Assembly: GCA_934500835.1 (NCBI GenBank)
Contig: CAKSTR010000001.1
Coordinates: 1-64,000, forward strand
Source: an uncultured Paracoccaceae bacterium
Lineage (GTDB): Bacteria; Pseudomonadota; Alphaproteobacteria; Rhodobacterales; Rhodobacteraceae
Length of the DNA stretch: 64,000 bases
Direction: 5' to 3'
Part shown: positions 1 through 7,585 of the stretch, one piece after another
Position numbering within the stretch: position 1 is the first letter of the stretch
Layout: each line of letters begins with the position of its first letter
Translations under genes and position numbers: made by a program
The notes under the pieces: generated by a model
Database searches by the model: none
The model's input: only the letters and a program-made list of their open reading frames with translations
Told to the model about the DNA's origin: nothing

Positions 1-1
1 C

Positions 2-52
2 AGCCACGGCTCCGGTTCCTCCATCAACCTTTCCGAAAGTGACCGCTCATGA
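2..52 (+). CDS. 3' end of trbL-like conjugation gene (partial)
   Basis: An open frame enters from the left edge and ends at a TGA at 50-52, giving a short Ser/Gly-rich tail ending in INLSESDRS. The stop overlaps the trbF start as ATGA, so this is the preceding gene of the same operon. In trb operons the gene before trbF is trbL, which encodes the polytopic inner-membrane channel protein of the mating-pair apparatus. The identification rests on gene order and on a plausible hydrophilic TrbL-like tail; no domain is visible in 16 residues. Confidence 0.5.
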   Translation, partial: SHGSGSSINLSESDRS

Positions 53-738
53 GCATCTTCAAACGACCAGCAACCCACTACGGCAAATCGCCGGAACCCG
101 AGACGCCCTATCAGAAGGCCGCGCAGGCATGGGACGAGCGTATCGGCTCGGCCCGCGTGCAGGCGAGGAACTGGCGTTATATGGCCTTCGGTTCCCTGAT
201 CCTGTCGGCCGGCTTCGCCTCGGCGCTGGTCTGGCAATCCGCGCGCGGGACCGTGGTGCCGTGGGTGGTGCAGGTGGACAATCTTGGACAGGCGCAGACC
301 GTCGCGCCGGCCGCCGCCGATTATCGCCCGACCGACCCGCAGATCGCTTTCCATCTCGGCCGATTCATCGAGCAGGTCCGCGCGATCCCGGCCGACGCGA
401 TCATTGTCCGCCAGAACTGGCTTCGCGCCTACGAATGGACCACGGATCGCGGGGCGGCGGCGCTCAACGACTACGCCCGCGCCAATGATCCTTTCGCCAA
501 GGTCGGCCGTCAACAGGTCGCCGTCGAGGTGTCTAGCGTCATCCGGGCGTCCCCCAACAGCTTCCGCGTCGCGTGGACCGAACGCCATTTCGAGAACGGC
601 CAGCTTTCCAGCACGGAACGATGGACCGCGATCCTGACCATCGCCATCCAGCCGCCGCGCGATGCCGAACGGCTGCGCGCCAATCCGCTCGGCATCTACG
701 TCAACGCAATTTCGTGGTCGCGGGAGATGAGCCAATGA
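49..738 (+). CDS. trbF: Conjugal transfer protein TrbF (VirB8-like)
   Basis: A 229-residue inner-membrane component of a P-type (trb) type IV secretion system that assembles the channel through which element DNA is transferred. A cytoplasmic N-terminus of about 40 residues is followed by one membrane helix (about 42-62) and a periplasmic VirB8-like domain beginning near the PWVVQVDNLG stretch. This is the family's usual length and layout. The start overlaps the preceding stop, and its own stop overlaps the trbG start, so translation is coupled along the operon. The trb genes usually before it (trbB-trbE, trbJ) must lie left of the window. Confidence 0.93.
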   Translation: MSIFKRPATHYGKSPEPETPYQKAAQAWDERIGSARVQARNWRYMAFGSLILSAGFASALVWQSARGTVVPWVVQVDNLGQAQTVAPAAADYRPTDPQIAFHLGRFIEQVRAIPADAIIVRQNWLRAYEWTTDRGAAALNDYARANDPFAKVGRQQVAVEVSSVIRASPNSFRVAWTERHFENGQLSSTERWTAILTIAIQPPRDAERLRANPLGIYVNAISWSREMSQ

Positions 739-1736
739 GGACGATCACCCGCACCCCCACAATCGCGGCCGTGCTGCTTTCTGCCACCATGCTCGCAGGC
801 TGCGCCACCAACCGGACGCCGCAATTCAGCTATGACGCCAGCGTACCCCCGCTGCCAACCGTGCAGGCGGCGGCAACCGATAACACGCCCCGGCCTTTGC
901 GTGTGCCCCCTGCATGGACCGTCGCGCGTGGAGGAACCGCCGCAGGGACGCCGGCCGGCCGCGTCGAGAACGCCAATGCAGCCGCCCGCGTCGAGCCGCG
1001 CCGGGAAGGCTACTACAATGCAATCCAGATTTATCCGTGGTCGGAAGGCGCGCTCTATCAGGTCTATGCCGCAGTCGGGCAGATCACGACCATTGCGCTG
1101 GAGCCGGGCGAGAGCCTGACAGGCGCGGGGCCGATTGCGGCCGGCGACACCGCCCGCTGGATCATAGGCGACACCGAGAGCGGCAGCGGTGCGAACCGCC
1201 GCGTCCATATCCTCGTGAAACCGACGCGACCTGACATTTCCACCAACCTTGTCGTCACCACCGACCGGCGCACCTACATGATCGAGTTGCGCGCGCGGGA
1301 ATCACTCTACATGCCGGCCGTCGCATGGGCCTATCCCGCACCGCCTGCCGGCCAGCGTCACACCGTTCCAGCCGCACCGATCATCCCGGCCGAGGCTGCG
1401 CGGAACTACCGCTATGCATTGCACGTGCAGGGCGACAACCCGCCATGGCGGCCGGCTTCCGTGTTCGACGATGGCCGGCGCGTCTATGTCGTCTTCCCGG
1501 CCGGGATCGTGCAGGGCGAAATGCCGCCGATTTTCGTGCTCGGCACGAATGGCGAACCGCAGATCGTCAACAGCCGAGTCCACCAGAACGTCCTGATCGT
1601 GGACCGCCTGTTCGGCGCGGCCGAGCTGCGCCTTGGCAACGGCAACCGCCAGCAGGTCGTCAGGATCGTTCGCATCAACCCGACGCAGGCCGCTGCCGCA
1701 CAGCCCGCCAGCGCGACCGGAGGCTCCCCGTCATGA
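735..1736 (+). CDS. trbG: Conjugal transfer protein TrbG (VirB9-like), lipobox-bearing
   Basis: A 333-residue VirB9/TrbG protein, the outer-ring component of the conjugation channel that joins the outer-membrane pore to TrbI. The ATG at 735 overlaps the trbF stop as ATGA and is followed by a typical lipoprotein signal (ATMLAGC, Cys near residue 24), so I use it rather than the longer frame upstream. The body carries the VirB9-type beta-rich region, including YNAIQIYPWSEGALYQVY and a late VVFPAGI segment. The stop overlaps the trbI start. The lipobox may let the protein anchor itself without a separate VirB7-like partner, which is inference. Confidence 0.92.
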   Translation: MRTITRTPTIAAVLLSATMLAGCATNRTPQFSYDASVPPLPTVQAAATDNTPRPLRVPPAWTVARGGTAAGTPAGRVENANAAARVEPRREGYYNAIQIYPWSEGALYQVYAAVGQITTIALEPGESLTGAGPIAAGDTARWIIGDTESGSGANRRVHILVKPTRPDISTNLVVTTDRRTYMIELRARESLYMPAVAWAYPAPPAGQRHTVPAAPIIPAEAARNYRYALHVQGDNPPWRPASVFDDGRRVYVVFPAGIVQGEMPPIFVLGTNGEPQIVNSRVHQNVLIVDRLFGAAELRLGNGNRQQVVRIVRINPTQAAAAQPASATGGSPS

Positions 1737-2869
1737 CCGACAACACCATCAGCGACACCATCGCGCCCATGCGCCTGCGCGCCGAACCGCCGCGCGTCAC
1801 CCGCCTGTCTCGCAAGATGCTGGCAGGCGTCGGCGCGGTCGCCTTGCTCGGCATCGGCGGCGCACTGATCTACGCGCTCCAGATCCGCGATGCAGGGCCG
1901 GGAGGCGAAGAACTCTATTCGACCGAGAACCGCCCAACGGCGGACGGCCTGTCCGGCTTGCCGCGCGACTATACGGGGCCGGTGCTCGGCCCGGCGCTGC
2001 CCGGCGACCTCGGCCGTCCGATCCTCGACGCGCAGAACAGGGGACAGCCGGTCGCGCCGCCCGTCATGACGACGCCCGCCGTCGATCCCGAAGAAGAACG
2101 CCGCCGCGCCGAGGAAGAAGCCGCGCGCTTGAGCAACGTGTTTTTCCAGTCCGGCCCACGCACGGGAGCGCCGGCAGGAACGTCCATGCCCGGCCTTGCA
2201 GGACTCGGCCTCGGCGGACAGCCCGCGACGCAAGACCGGCACGCGGCTTTCCTCAACGGACCCGTGGACCGGCAGACCATCGCGCCGGATCGCGTCGCGC
2301 CGCCGGCATCGCCCTACATCCTTCAGGCCGGGGCCGTGATCCCCGCCGCGCTCATCACCGGCATCCGCTCGGACCTGCCGGGCCAGATCACGGCGCAAGT
2401 GACCGAGAACGTCTATGACAGCCCGACCGGCAGCCTGCTCCTGATCCCGCAAGGGACGCGCATCATCGGTCAATACGATGACGGCGTGACCTTCGGCCAG
2501 CGCAGGGTGCTCTTGGTGTGGAATCGCCTGATCCTGCCCGGTGGCCGTTCCATCGTCCTTGAGCGCCTGCCGGGCGCGGACGCCAGCGGCTATGCCGGGC
2601 TGGAAGACGGGGTTGATTACCATTGGTGGGATCTGATGAAGGCCGCAGGGCTGTCCACGCTGCTCGCAGTCGGCACGGAGCTGGCGACCAGCGACGAGGA
2701 CCGGCTTGTTCGAGCTATCCGCGACGGGGCGCAGGATACCGTCAATCAGGCGGGCCAGCAGATCGTGCAGCGCCAGTTGCAGGTTGCGCCGACTCTCACC
2801 ATCCGGCCCGGCTTCCCGGTCAGGATCATCGTCACCCGCGACCTTGTATTTGAGCCGGCAGGAGGTTGA
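1733..2869 (+). CDS. trbI: Conjugal transfer protein TrbI (VirB10-like)
   Basis: A 378-residue TrbI/VirB10 protein that spans the periplasm and links inner- and outer-membrane parts of the mating channel. Residues 1-29 are cytoplasmic and basic, about 30-50 form one membrane helix, and a long Pro/Glu/Arg-rich linker follows. The C-terminal half is the conserved TrbI domain with IPAALITGI, LLIPQGTRIIG and the GRSIVLERLPGAD segment. The start overlaps trbG (ATGA) and is preferred to the longer frame, which would cover trbG. A DUF2274 gene follows 2 bp after the stop, the usual end of trb operons in alphaproteobacterial ICEs. Confidence 0.93.
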   Translation: MTDNTISDTIAPMRLRAEPPRVTRLSRKMLAGVGAVALLGIGGALIYALQIRDAGPGGEELYSTENRPTADGLSGLPRDYTGPVLGPALPGDLGRPILDAQNRGQPVAPPVMTTPAVDPEEERRRAEEEAARLSNVFFQSGPRTGAPAGTSMPGLAGLGLGGQPATQDRHAAFLNGPVDRQTIAPDRVAPPASPYILQAGAVIPAALITGIRSDLPGQITAQVTENVYDSPTGSLLLIPQGTRIIGQYDDGVTFGQRRVLLVWNRLILPGGRSIVLERLPGADASGYAGLEDGVDYHWWDLMKAAGLSTLLAVGTELATSDEDRLVRAIRDGAQDTVNQAGQQIVQRQLQVAPTLTIRPGFPVRIIVTRDLVFEPAGG

Positions 2870-2871
2870 CC

Positions 2872-3093
2872 ATGACCAAGCTGAAACTCGGCCCGCTTCC
2901 CGACGACAAGCCCGTGAAGGTGACGGTGGAGCTACCCGCGCCGCTTCACCGCGATCTGACCGCCTATGCCGAGGTGCTGGCCCGCGAGAGCGGCCAGCCC
3001 GTCGCCGATCCCGTCAGGCTCATCGTGCCCATGCTGGAGCGGTTCATCGCCACGGATCGCGGCTTCGCCAAGGCACGGCGAGCCGCCAACTGA
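2872..3093 (+). CDS. DUF2274 family protein
   Basis: A 73-residue protein of the DUF2274 family, often found directly after trbI in proteobacterial conjugative elements; its role is unknown. The ATG at 2872 has a GGAGG (2861-2865) six bases upstream, inside the 3' end of trbI. A TTG at 2866 would add two residues and is less likely. The sequence has a positively charged N-terminus, a VELPAPLHRDLTAYAEVLARE helix reminiscent of ribbon-helix-helix or similar small DNA-binding folds, and a basic tail (AKARRAAN). A regulatory role in conjugation is possible but is inference. Confidence 0.85.
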   Translation: MTKLKLGPLPDDKPVKVTVELPAPLHRDLTAYAEVLARESGQPVADPVRLIVPMLERFIATDRGFAKARRAAN

Positions 3094-3110
3094 GTCCCAT
3101 CCCGGCAGGG

Positions 3111-3205
3111 GTGCCGCCAGCGCATAGACGCAAATGCGGCACGCTACAGCCCGCCGACTGCCCTCCATGGTTCGCCCAATTCCGGGGCCTACAGCGCCCC
3201 GGAAT
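3111..3205 (+). other. Two hairpins in the gap after the trb operon
   Basis: The 135-bp gap after the DUF2274 gene holds two inverted repeats. The first has 7-bp arms GTGCCGC/GCGGCAC (3111-3117 and 3136-3142). The second has 10-bp arms ATTCCGGGGC/GCCCCGGAAT (3179-3188 and 3196-3205) around a 7-nt loop. Neither is followed by a T-run, so they are not classical terminators in the forward direction. They could stabilise the end of the trb mRNA or separate it from the recombinase block. Confidence 0.5.
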
Positions 3206-3228
3206 CCACCAGAACCAAGGAGGATTCC

Positions 3229-3549
3229 ATGTGTGCAGAGCGCCGTCGCGCCCGCAAAGGGCGACCGCGACAGCCGGTCCCCGAGACACTTCCCGACGAT
3301 CTTTTCGACTATGCCGACGAACCTACGCCGGACGGCCGGGAGCGCCGCAGGTCGCCGCTTCGCATCGTCGATGTGGTGTCGTTGCCTGTCTTCGACGACT
3401 GGCCCGAGAAGGTGCCGATCACCGAGGAAGAACTGCAAATCTTCGAGCGGTATTTCGGTGACGTGCTCGACCGACTGTTCGGCCCAATCGACGATCCTGG
3501 CAATCAGGACTTGCAACGGTTATCCTCCGATGATAACACTAAGCCATGA
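3229..3549 (+). CDS. Hypothetical ICE protein, 106 aa
   Basis: I do not recognise a named family. The ATG at 3229 has a strong AAGGAGG site seven bases upstream. The N-terminus is basic (CAERRRARKGRPRQ), the middle is acidic and proline-rich, and a probable helix with ITEEELQIFERYFGDVLDRLFG lies near residues 67-88. The stop overlaps the next start as ATGA, so it is co-translated with the TumE-like toxin, the HTH protein and the recombinase. A basic head and an acidic amphipathic tail would suit a small nucleic-acid-binding or adaptor protein, but nothing in the sequence fixes a function. Confidence 0.75.
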   Translation: MCAERRRARKGRPRQPVPETLPDDLFDYADEPTPDGRERRRSPLRIVDVVSLPVFDDWPEKVPITEEELQIFERYFGDVLDRLFGPIDDPGNQDLQRLSSDDNTKP

Positions 3550-3908
3550 GCGAGGATCGTGACCCGAGCCTCGACACGCTTCTGGACCTCGACGGACAGG
3601 TGCTCGTTGTCGATCCCGAGGGCGGCCATTGGGTGAAGTTCGTCGTCACCCGCGTTCCGGCCTCGCCGGAAAAGCCGCACGGCCTCGATTATTCGCTCAC
3701 GCTTCACGGGCCTTCGGGCGAACGGTTGGTCGGATTCGATAACGCCCATCCGGTCGGCCGAGGAAGGCGGGGCGAGCCGATGGACCACCGGCATCGCCTC
3801 CAGACCGTGAAGCCCTACGCCTACGAGGATGCGGCCACGCTGCTGGCCGACTTCTGGCAGGCGGCGGACGCGGTGTTGAAGGAACGAGGCGTAACATGGC
3901 CACATTGA
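3546..3908 (+). CDS. TumE-like toxin (DUF6516 family)
   Basis: A 120-residue protein resembling the family annotated as toxin-antitoxin system TumE family protein. Features seen are an N-terminal LDGQVLVVDPEGGHWVKFVV beta segment, LDYSLTLHGPSGERLVGFDNAH, and a C-terminal helix from YEDAATLLADFWQAADAVL. It begins on an ATGA overlap with the upstream gene and overlaps the next gene, a winged-HTH protein, by 13 bp, the expected toxin-then-antitoxin order for this pair. By analogy the pair would stabilise the integrated element. Family assignment is from memory of conserved features; toxicity is inferred. Confidence 0.72.
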   Translation: MSEDRDPSLDTLLDLDGQVLVVDPEGGHWVKFVVTRVPASPEKPHGLDYSLTLHGPSGERLVGFDNAHPVGRGRRGEPMDHRHRLQTVKPYAYEDAATLLADFWQAADAVLKERGVTWPH

Positions 3909-4285
3909 AAGTCGGGATTGCCGACTACGACGAGATGAAGGCGCGCACCATGCGGATCGCCAAAGGCGAGGAAAAGCCCGCACCCGACGATCCGAAGGTG
4001 TGGTTCACATCCATGGAATCCTTCGCGCAGCTCCTTTCGAGCGGGAACCGCGAGTTGCTGCGCGTCATCGACGAGCAGTCACCCGGTTCGCTGGAGGAAC
4101 TGTCGCGGATCACGGGACGGGCGAAGCCTAACCTGTCCCGAACCCTCAAGAAGATGGCGAGCTACGGCCTGATCCGTATGGACCCCGGCGAGGGCCAGAA
4201 GCTCGTCCCTAAGGTGCTGCATGACCGCGTGGAGCTGGAATTGCCGCTGATAGAACGTCGCACGGCGGAAGGAGTCCGGTCATGA
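3896..4285 (+). CDS. HTH DNA-binding protein, probable TumA-like antitoxin
   Basis: A 129-residue protein with a winged-helix region near residues 62-95 (PGSLEELSRITGRAKPNLSR then TLKKMASYGLIRM), of the type NCBI calls HVO_A0114-like putative DNA-binding protein. Such proteins often sit beside TumE/DUF6516 proteins and are thought to be the antitoxin and autorepressor. The ATG at 3896 lies inside the toxin gene (13-bp overlap) and the stop overlaps the recombinase start as ATGA. The coupling means the antitoxin and recombinase are made from one mRNA. The regulatory target is inferred, not seen. Confidence 0.72.
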   Translation: MATLKVGIADYDEMKARTMRIAKGEEKPAPDDPKVWFTSMESFAQLLSSGNRELLRVIDEQSPGSLEELSRITGRAKPNLSRTLKKMASYGLIRMDPGEGQKLVPKVLHDRVELELPLIERRTAEGVRS

Positions 4286-6003
4286 ATATGCAAAGTCCCC
4301 ATGTTGCGCTGCGCGCCGCGCTCTACCTGCGCGTTTCCACCACGCGGCAGGCCGAGCATGACGTGTCGATCCCCGACCAGCGCAAGCAGGGCGAGGCTTA
4401 TTGTGTCTCGCGCGGCTACCAGCTTGTCGAAACCTTCGTGGAAGCCGGCGCTTCGGCCACCAATGACCGCCGCCCCGAGTTCCAACGGATGATCGAGGCC
4501 GGCACGTCCAAGCCCGCGCCCTTCGATGTCGTCGTGGTCCATTCGTTCAGCCGGTTCTTCCGCGATCACTTCGAGCTGGAGTTCAACGTCAGGAAGCTCG
4601 CCAAGAACGGCGTCAAGCTGGTGTCCATCACGCAGGAGATGGGCGACGACCCCATGCACGTCATGATGCGGCAGATCATGGCGCTGTTCGACGAATACCA
4701 GTCGAAGGAGAACGGCAAGCACGTCATGCGCGCCTTGAAGGAGAACGCCCGGCAAGGCTTCTGGAACGGCTCCCTGCCGCCCATCGGCTACCGTGTCGTC
4801 GATGCCGAGCAGCGCGGCGCGAAGATGAAGAAGAAGCTGGAGATCGACCCGCTCCATGCCGACACCGTGCGGCTGATTTTCCGCCTTGCATCGGAAGGCG
4901 ACGGCACGTCCGGCCCCATGGGCGTCAAGAACATCGTCAATCACCTGAACAAGCACCGCATGTTTACCCGCAACGGCGGGCGTTGGGGCATCGGCCAGCT
5001 TCACCGTGTCCTGACCCGGCGCACCTATATCGGCGAGCATCGCTTCAATCGCCGCTCCAATAAGGGCGTGGTGAAGCCGGAGGAGGAAATCGTCACCGTC
5101 GCCGTGCCGCCGCTGATCGACCTTGAGATATTCGAGGCCGTGCAGAATCGCTTGAAGGTCAACAATCCGAAGGTGACGCCGCCGCGCGTCGTCAGCGGCC
5201 CGAACCTGCTGACCGGCATCTGCCATTGCGGCAATTGCGGAGGCGCAATGACGCTGCGCACCGGCAAGAACGGCCGGTATCGCTACTATGCTTGCTCGAT
5301 TCGGGCACGGCAGGGCGACACAGGCTGCAAGGGCCGCGCGATCCCGATGGATAAGCTCGACCGCATGGTGGTGACGCATATCGAGGAAAGGCTTCTCGAC
5401 CCCGAGCGGATCGAAGACGTTCTCGCCTCGCTTCTGGATCGCCGGCAGGAAGGCGTCGAGCGGCGCAGCCAGCATATTGCCGAGTTGAACCATCGCGCGG
5501 CCGAGGCCGACAACCGCCTCAAGCGCCTCTACGATGCCATTGAAGCCGGTTCGCTCGACCCGGCCGAGTCTTCCCTTGGCGAGCGCATCGCGGGCCTCAC
5601 GGCGCTTCGGGATCAGGCGCGGGCCGATGCCACGCGGATCGAAGCCATGCTCGCAAGCTCTACCCACCAGCGCCTCACCGGGGCAGCCGTGCGGGAACTG
5701 GCGAGCGAAGCACGCACCCGACTGCGGCTTGGAAAGGGCGGCTATCGGCGGGAACACGTCCGGGCCTTCGCCCAACACGTCGAGGTCGCAGACGACGCGA
5801 TCTACATCAAAGGAAGCAAAAACGTCCTGTTGAGGACGCTGGTAGCCGCCAAGGGAGGGAAATCGGCGGGAATCGGCGTTCCCGGTTTTGTTCCGAAGTG
5901 GCGGACAGTGAGGGATTCGAACCCTCGAGACGGTTCCCCGCCTACACACTTTCCAGGCGTGCGCCTTCGACCACTCGGCCAACTGTCCGTCCGCGGCTCT
6001 TAG
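4282..6003 (+). CDS. Large serine recombinase (ICE integrase)
   Basis: A 573-residue serine site-specific recombinase, probably responsible for integration and excision of the element. Residues 11-20 carry the catalytic motif with Ser19 (YLRVST); the resolvase domain runs to about 165, a recombinase domain follows ([13 protein letters not shown]...RRTYIGEH), then a zinc ribbon with Cys314, Cys316/319, Cys338 and Cys349, and a coiled-coil C-terminal segment (about 375-450). The start overlaps the HTH gene (ATGA). From about residue 540 the frame reads through the tRNA-Ser gene on the opposite strand and stops at 6001, so the final ~34 residues are probably encoded partly by chromosomal target DNA. 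Confidence 0.93.
   Translation: MNMQSPHVALRAALYLRVSTTRQAEHDVSIPDQRKQGEAYCVSRGYQLVETFVEAGASATNDRRPEFQRMIEAGTSKPAPFDVVVVHSFSRFFRDHFELEFNVRKLAKNGVKLVSITQEMGDDPMHVMMRQIMALFDEYQSKENGKHVMRALKENARQGFWNGSLPPIGYRVVDAEQRGAKMKKKLEIDPLHADTVRLIFRLASEGDGTSGPMGVKNIVNHLNKHRMFTRNGGRWGIGQLHRVLTRRTYIGEHRFNRRSNKGVVKPEEEIVTVAVPPLIDLEIFEAVQNRLKVNNPKVTPPRVVSGPNLLTGICHCGNCGGAMTLRTGKNGRYRYYACSIRARQGDTGCKGRAIPMDKLDRMVVTHIEERLLDPERIEDVLASLLDRRQEGVERRSQHIAELNHRAAEADNRLKRLYDAIEAGSLDPAESSLGERIAGLTALRDQARADATRIEAMLASSTHQRLTGAAVRELASEARTRLRLGKGGYRREHVRAFAQHVEVADDAIYIKGSKNVLLRTLVAAKGGKSAGIGVPGFVPKWRTVRDSNPRDGSPPTHFPGVRLRPLGQLSVRGS
5899..5988 (-). tRNA. tRNA-Ser(GGA)
   Basis: Read on the minus strand, a 90-nt class II tRNA folds with acceptor arms GGACAGT/ACTGTCC, a discriminator G and an encoded CCA (5899-5901). 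The anticodon loop is CTGGAAA, giving anticodon GGA, and GGTTCGAATCC forms the T-loop. A long variable arm is present, as expected for serine. The 3' end faces the recombinase gene, whose reading frame continues through the tRNA on the plus strand. That position makes the tRNA 3' end the likely attachment site of the conjugative element. Confidence 0.95.
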
Positions 6004-6104
6004 CCTTTGGCGAAGGGGGGTTCAAGGGGGGAGTTCGGGGGCGCATGGGCGGGGCAAGTGGTGAGACCGGATCTGCCCCTGTTTCGTTCGGGTCGGGCGC
6101 TCAT

Positions 6105-6640
6105 GTCAGGGGGATGTCGTTCGAAGGCCACGGGTGACTTCCAGCCAGGGGCTGAGTGTTCTCGCCTTGGCTTGTCACAGCCGTTGATGTTTCAACGGGG
6201 CGATGTCGGCGTCGCGCCGGATGTGCCGGTCGCGCCGCCAGACCATCTCGGCTTCCTGCGCTTTCAGGAGGCTTCGACGGCGGGTTGACATGGGAGCTGA
6301 CCTTCCCGCTCACCGACAGGGTGAATCCACGGCTGCTCAGGGTCTTCTGGCAATCCCGGGCGCACTCGCGCGACCGGCGATCCGTGTGGTGCATTCAGCC
6401 CGGTGGTGGGCGGCGTAGGACCATCAGCATGCTCAACGCCCTGACCGCCAGGACCTTTTTATGCGGTTGCGGATCGGCCAGCCTGCGGCGCGCCTCAAGA
6501 ACAGGTCGATGACGGCTGCCAGACAGACCCTGTCTTTACGCGCCCGTTCGTTCTCGCGCAGAAGATCGGCCTCTTGTTCCGGCAGCTCATCCGCCTGGAA
6601 ATCGGCCGGGGCCGATTGCCGTGCGTCGAAAGCCCGATGC
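6105..6640 (-). pseudogene. Decayed IS3-family transposase (orfB remnant)
   Basis: No intact gene lies between the recombinase and alaX, but the minus strand preserves pieces of an IS3-family OrfB in shifting frames. Visible are LAAVIDLFLRRAAGW (around 6480-6520), MHHTDRRSRECARDCQKTLS from 6394 down, AEMVWRRDRHIRRDADIA (around 6200-6250) and GWKSPVAFERHP (6109-6146). These match the order of the DDE core and C-terminus of such transposases. Several indels and an internal stop break the frame. I could not identify terminal repeats or a target duplication. Confidence 0.65.
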
Positions 6641-6816
6641 AAAGATCGGATGCAACCCGACGTCGTCCCGACCCGCCGGTAAACGCAACGCGATCCGCAT
6701 CCCGTTTCACCTCGCCGCTGTGTGTCGCTCACCAGCCCTGTCCGGCTTGACGAAAGCGTCGTTCCCGGAAAACCGGAACGAAGCCGCCAAAGGTCCAGAT
6801 CGCCGCGGCCGGCCGA

Positions 6817-7536
6817 TCAATCGGCGAGCGAGATCGAGATGCGTCGGTTCTGGCGGCCCTTCTTCTCGATCTTGTCGAGGGTGATGCGGCCGATTTCGCC
6901 GGTGCGGGCGACATGGGTGCCGCCGCAGGGCTGCAGGTCGACCTGTCCGGCGCCTTCGCCGATCCGCACCAGCCGGACCCTGCCCTGGCCGGTGGGGGGC
7001 TGGACCGACATGGTTTTCACAAGGCCCGGGTTGGCCGCCAGTTCCTCATCGGTGATCCAGGTCTCGCTGACCTTCAGGTCAAGGTCGATCAGCCGGTTCA
7101 ACGCCAGTTCCAGCGCGGCGATGTCGGCGGGCGGCTCGGGCATGTCGAAATCCAGCCGCCCGCGCTCGGTGCCGACCTGACCGCCGGTAACCGGCAGCGG
7201 CACGACGACCGACAGCAGGTGCAGCGCGGTGTGGATGCGCATGTGGCGGTGGCGGCGGGGCCAGTCCAGCACCTGCACCACCTCGGCCCCCGGCGGGGGC
7301 ATGGCCGCGGGCTCGGCTGCGACCAGCGCCACGCGACCGCCTTCGGCCTTCACCGCCGTCGCGACGGCGATCCGGCCCTCGGCCCAGGTAAGCCAGCCGC
7401 TGTCGCCAGGCTGGCCGCCGCCGGTCGGATAGAAGATGCTGCGGTCGACCACGATCCCGCCTTCGGGCGTATGGAAGAGAACCCGGGCCGGGGCGGTTTG
7501 CAGATAGGGATCGGTGCGGAAAAGAAGTTCGGTCAT
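6817..7536 (-). CDS. Alanyl-tRNA editing protein (AlaX type)
   Basis: A 239-residue AlaX-type editing protein that hydrolyses mischarged Ser- or Gly-tRNA(Ala) in trans. It contains the AlaRS editing-site zinc ligands, HTALH (RIHTALHLLS) and Cys/His in PCGGTHV, and the VDRSIFYPTGGGQPGD stretch near the N-terminus typical of longer AlaX proteins. I chose ATG 7536 (MTELLFRTDPYLQ); an in-frame ATG at 7563 would add nine residues. It is the last gene of a cysK-mscS-alaX run on the minus strand, 49 bp after mscS. Confidence 0.9.
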   Translation of the reverse strand: MTELLFRTDPYLQTAPARVLFHTPEGGIVVDRSIFYPTGGGQPGDSGWLTWAEGRIAVATAVKAEGGRVALVAAEPAAMPPPGAEVVQVLDWPRRHRHMRIHTALHLLSVVVPLPVTGGQVGTERGRLDFDMPEPPADIAALELALNRLIDLDLKVSETWITDEELAANPGLVKTMSVQPPTGQGRVRLVRIGEGAGQVDLQPCGGTHVARTGEIGRITLDKIEKKGRQNRRISISLAD

Positions 7537-7585
7537 CGGCGCTGTTTCGGGCTGGGGGGACATGGCAAAAGGTGGCTCGGGGCGG

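Noticed and set aside
4162..5982. 606-codon frame opposite the recombinase beginning at the tRNA
   Set aside because: Its first residues are the translated tRNA-Ser gene and the rest is antisense to the recombinase.
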